Source: Thermoplasmata archaeon (GTDB taxonomy: Archaea > Thermoplasmatota > Thermoplasmata > Lutacidiplasmatales > UBA184). From it: a DNA stretch of 7,771 nt. Positions 6,196 to 7,771 of the stretch are shown here, one piece after another. The notes under the pieces were generated by a model. The model was not told where the DNA came from. It did not search any database and worked only from the letters and a program-made list of their open reading frames with translations. Positions within the stretch are counted from its first letter, which is position 1. Each line of letters opens with the position of its first letter. A program made the translations under genes and the position numbers. The stretch lies in the NCBI GenBank assembly GCA_030044105.1, contig JASHWL010000048.1:1-7771 (forward strand). Direction: 5' to 3'.

Positions 6196-7741
6196 AGCCG
6201 TACCCGCCCGGGAACTGCCCCGGGTCGGGGTGGTCGTTCCAATGGTAGTAGCCCATCGACTGTCGCTGGGCCTCGGTGGTCTCCTGCCGGAGGCCGCCCT
6301 GCATCGACCCGTAGGCCTCCTTGATCTGCTCCTCGATGGAGCGCGCCCGCGCGAGCGCCTCGCGCAGGTGGCGCTCCTCGATGAACTCCGAGCCCGAGAC
6401 CGCGGCCAGGTCGCCCGCGGTGCGGATGAGGCCGCCGAGCTCGCGGAGCCTGAGGGTGAGCGCGTTCCGCCGCCCGTCGAGCACCTCCGCGCGCCGTCGG
6501 GCCTCCCGGATCACCTCGAGCACCGCGCCGCGGGTCGCCGGTCGGATGCGCCCGTCGACGGCGATCTCCTGCGCGCAGAACTGGGCGAGCTTCATCCGGT
6601 TCGACTCGGAGTCGGGCATCGCGGTCTCGAGCAGGACCTCGTAGCCGCTCCCTGCGATCCGCGACCGGAGCGGGGCGAGGATCCGGTGGATGTCCTGGAT
6701 GTTCGCCGCGGCGACCAGGATGAAGTCGCACGGGACCCCGTCGACGCGCACGGCCGCGCCCCCGCTCTGCGGGTTGCGCCCGGTGATCGGGAACCGGCGC
6801 TCCTGCATCGCGGTCAGGATGTGGCGCTGCAGGTAGCCCAGGTGGGGCAGTTCGTCGAGGAACAGGACCCCGTCGTGGGCCTCGTGGATCGCGCCGGCGA
6901 TCACCCGCTCGTAGGGCAGGGTCCCGAGCTGCGGGTGGCCGCCGTACGGGTCGTGCCGGACGTCGCCCAGGAGCTCGGTCTCGCTCGCGCCCGTGGCCAT
7001 GACGAACGTGTTGCGGTCGAGCTTGACGAGCACCTTGCGTGGGCTCTCGTGCTGGAGGGTCCGCCGACGCTCCAGCGCGCGCTGGTCGAGGACCTTGATG
7101 TGGTCGCCGGCCCGCTCGTACGCGACGACCTCCTCGACGCCGTTCCTGAGCCGGGTGGTGCGGACCGTCTCCTGCGGGTTCCCGCCGGGGCTCGCGGTCA
7201 GCTCGAGGATCCCGCCGACGAGGTCCCTGAACGGGTTACCGCTGCCCGAGACGCTCGGGACGACCTGCTTCAAGTTGTTGCAGCTCGGGCAGTAGCGCTC
7301 GGTCGGCAGCGAGTAGAAGCTACAGCGCGGGCACCGGTATCCCAGCCGCTCGGCGACCGATGCGGGCGCCTCGGTCGGGAGGATGAGCTCGCCTTCGACC
7401 GAGCGCGCCGCCTCGCGCTCGCGGTAGACCTCCTCGCGCGGCACGACCTCGATGCTCGGCCGCTCGGGGTTCTCGGGGTTGTGCACGACCCTAAGCTCGG
7501 TCCGCGGGCGGTCCAGGTGCAGGGCGAGCGCCTGCGCGGTCATCGACTTCCCGATGCCGGGCGGCCCGACGAGCAGGAGGTGGCGGCGCTGGTAGGCCGC
7601 GATGCGCGCGATCTCGACCGCCTTCTCCTGGCCGATCACCCGCTGCAGCGGGTCGGTCGGGATCGGGATCTGGGCCGTCGTCTCGATCTCCTCGACCGAG
7701 GCGGGCAGGTGGCGGACCGGCTCGGTATCGGAGGCGCTCAC
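6194..7741 (-). CDS. LonB-like AAA+ ATPase with zinc ribbon, lacking membrane and protease domains
   Basis: This 515-residue protein has the AAA+ module of archaeal LonB: a conserved lead-in (RVIGQEKAVEI, 34-44), Walker A GPPGIGKS (59-66), Walker B VLFLDEL (292-298), a sensor-1 region FILVAAANIQDI, arginines in the ALRSRI-like segment (APLRSRIAG), and the C-terminal helical lid including LTLRLRELGGLIRTAGDLA. Two things differ from LonB. The region between Walker A and B, which carries membrane helices in LonB, instead holds a zinc-ribbon CPRC...CPSC (C137, C140, C151, C154) in hydrophilic sequence. The protein also ends after the lid in a Tyr/Gly/Pro-rich tail (about 495-515), with no S16 Ser-Lys protease domain and no remnant before the tRNA. 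I infer a soluble ATP-driven remodeller, not a protease. The GTG start at 7741 has no Shine-Dalgarno site within the 30 nt visible; the frame stays open to the window edge, so a longer N-terminus cannot be excluded, although conservation begins only after about residue 20. Confidence 0.85.
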   Translation of the reverse strand: MSASDTEPVRHLPASVEEIETTAQIPIPTDPLQRVIGQEKAVEIARIAAYQRRHLLLVGPPGIGKSMTAQALALHLDRPRTELRVVHNPENPERPSIEVVPREEVYREREAARSVEGELILPTEAPASVAERLGYRCPRCSFYSLPTERYCPSCNNLKQVVPSVSGSGNPFRDLVGGILELTASPGGNPQETVRTTRLRNGVEEVVAYERAGDHIKVLDQRALERRRTLQHESPRKVLVKLDRNTFVMATGASETELLGDVRHDPYGGHPQLGTLPYERVIAGAIHEAHDGVLFLDELPHLGYLQRHILTAMQERRFPITGRNPQSGGAAVRVDGVPCDFILVAAANIQDIHRILAPLRSRIAGSGYEVLLETAMPDSESNRMKLAQFCAQEIAVDGRIRPATRGAVLEVIREARRRAEVLDGRRNALTLRLRELGGLIRTAGDLAAVSGSEFIEERHLREALARARSIEEQIKEAYGSMQGGLRQETTEAQRQSMGYYHWNDHPDPGQFPGGYG

Positions 7742-7771
7742 GATCGGAGAGGGAACGCGGAGACCGCGTAA

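Noticed and set aside
6230..7771. A 513-codon plus-strand open frame across the whole LonB-like gene
   Set aside because: It is a GC-driven shadow: its product is low-complexity Arg/Ala/Asp/Gly-rich with no motifs, while the minus strand encodes a clear AAA+ protein.

Overview
This is a very GC-rich window (roughly 70% by eye) that most likely comes from an archaeon. Four things support this. The AAA+ protein at the right end belongs to the archaeal LonB lineage. The tRNA-Val gene encodes no CCA and has a TATA-like element at archaeal spacing. The transhydrogenase operon starts with an apparently leaderless gene about 30 bases after a TATA box. Other genes have Shine-Dalgarno sites, so both start modes are used. 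Within Archaea the style (high GC, Lon-like ATPase, split Pnt genes) suggests an environmental Thermoplasmatota-like lineage, but that placement is inference.

Layout from left to right: (1) the 5' two-thirds of a beta-class DNA methyltransferase on the minus strand, running off the left edge (1-707). (2) A divergent promoter region (708-872). (3) A plus-strand operon, pntAA-pntAB-pntB (873-3704), encoding a complete proton-translocating NAD(P) transhydrogenase with tightly packed or overlapping genes. (4) A convergent minus-strand gene for a polytopic GT-C/GT87-like membrane protein (3691-4923), whose 3' end overlaps that of pntB by 14 bp. (5) A short spacer with a GC hairpin and a candidate promoter. 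(6) A zinc-dependent alcohol dehydrogenase on the minus strand (5046-6032). (7) A tRNA-Val(GAC) gene 39 nt upstream of it (6072-6144). (8) A LonB-like AAA+ ATPase on the minus strand (6194-7741) with a zinc ribbon in the AAA+ insert and no protease domain.

The Pnt proteins work as one membrane machine that moves hydride between NADH and NADP+ coupled to proton flow. It can supply NADPH, which NAD(P)-dependent oxidoreductases such as the neighbouring dehydrogenase could draw on, although nothing in the sequence links the two directly. The other genes look like independent units. The most unusual items are the protease-less, zinc-ribbon LonB-like ATPase and the close tRNA-dehydrogenase arrangement. 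No mobile element, CRISPR array or defence island is visible, apart from the possibility that the cut-off methyltransferase belongs to a restriction-modification system lying outside the window.
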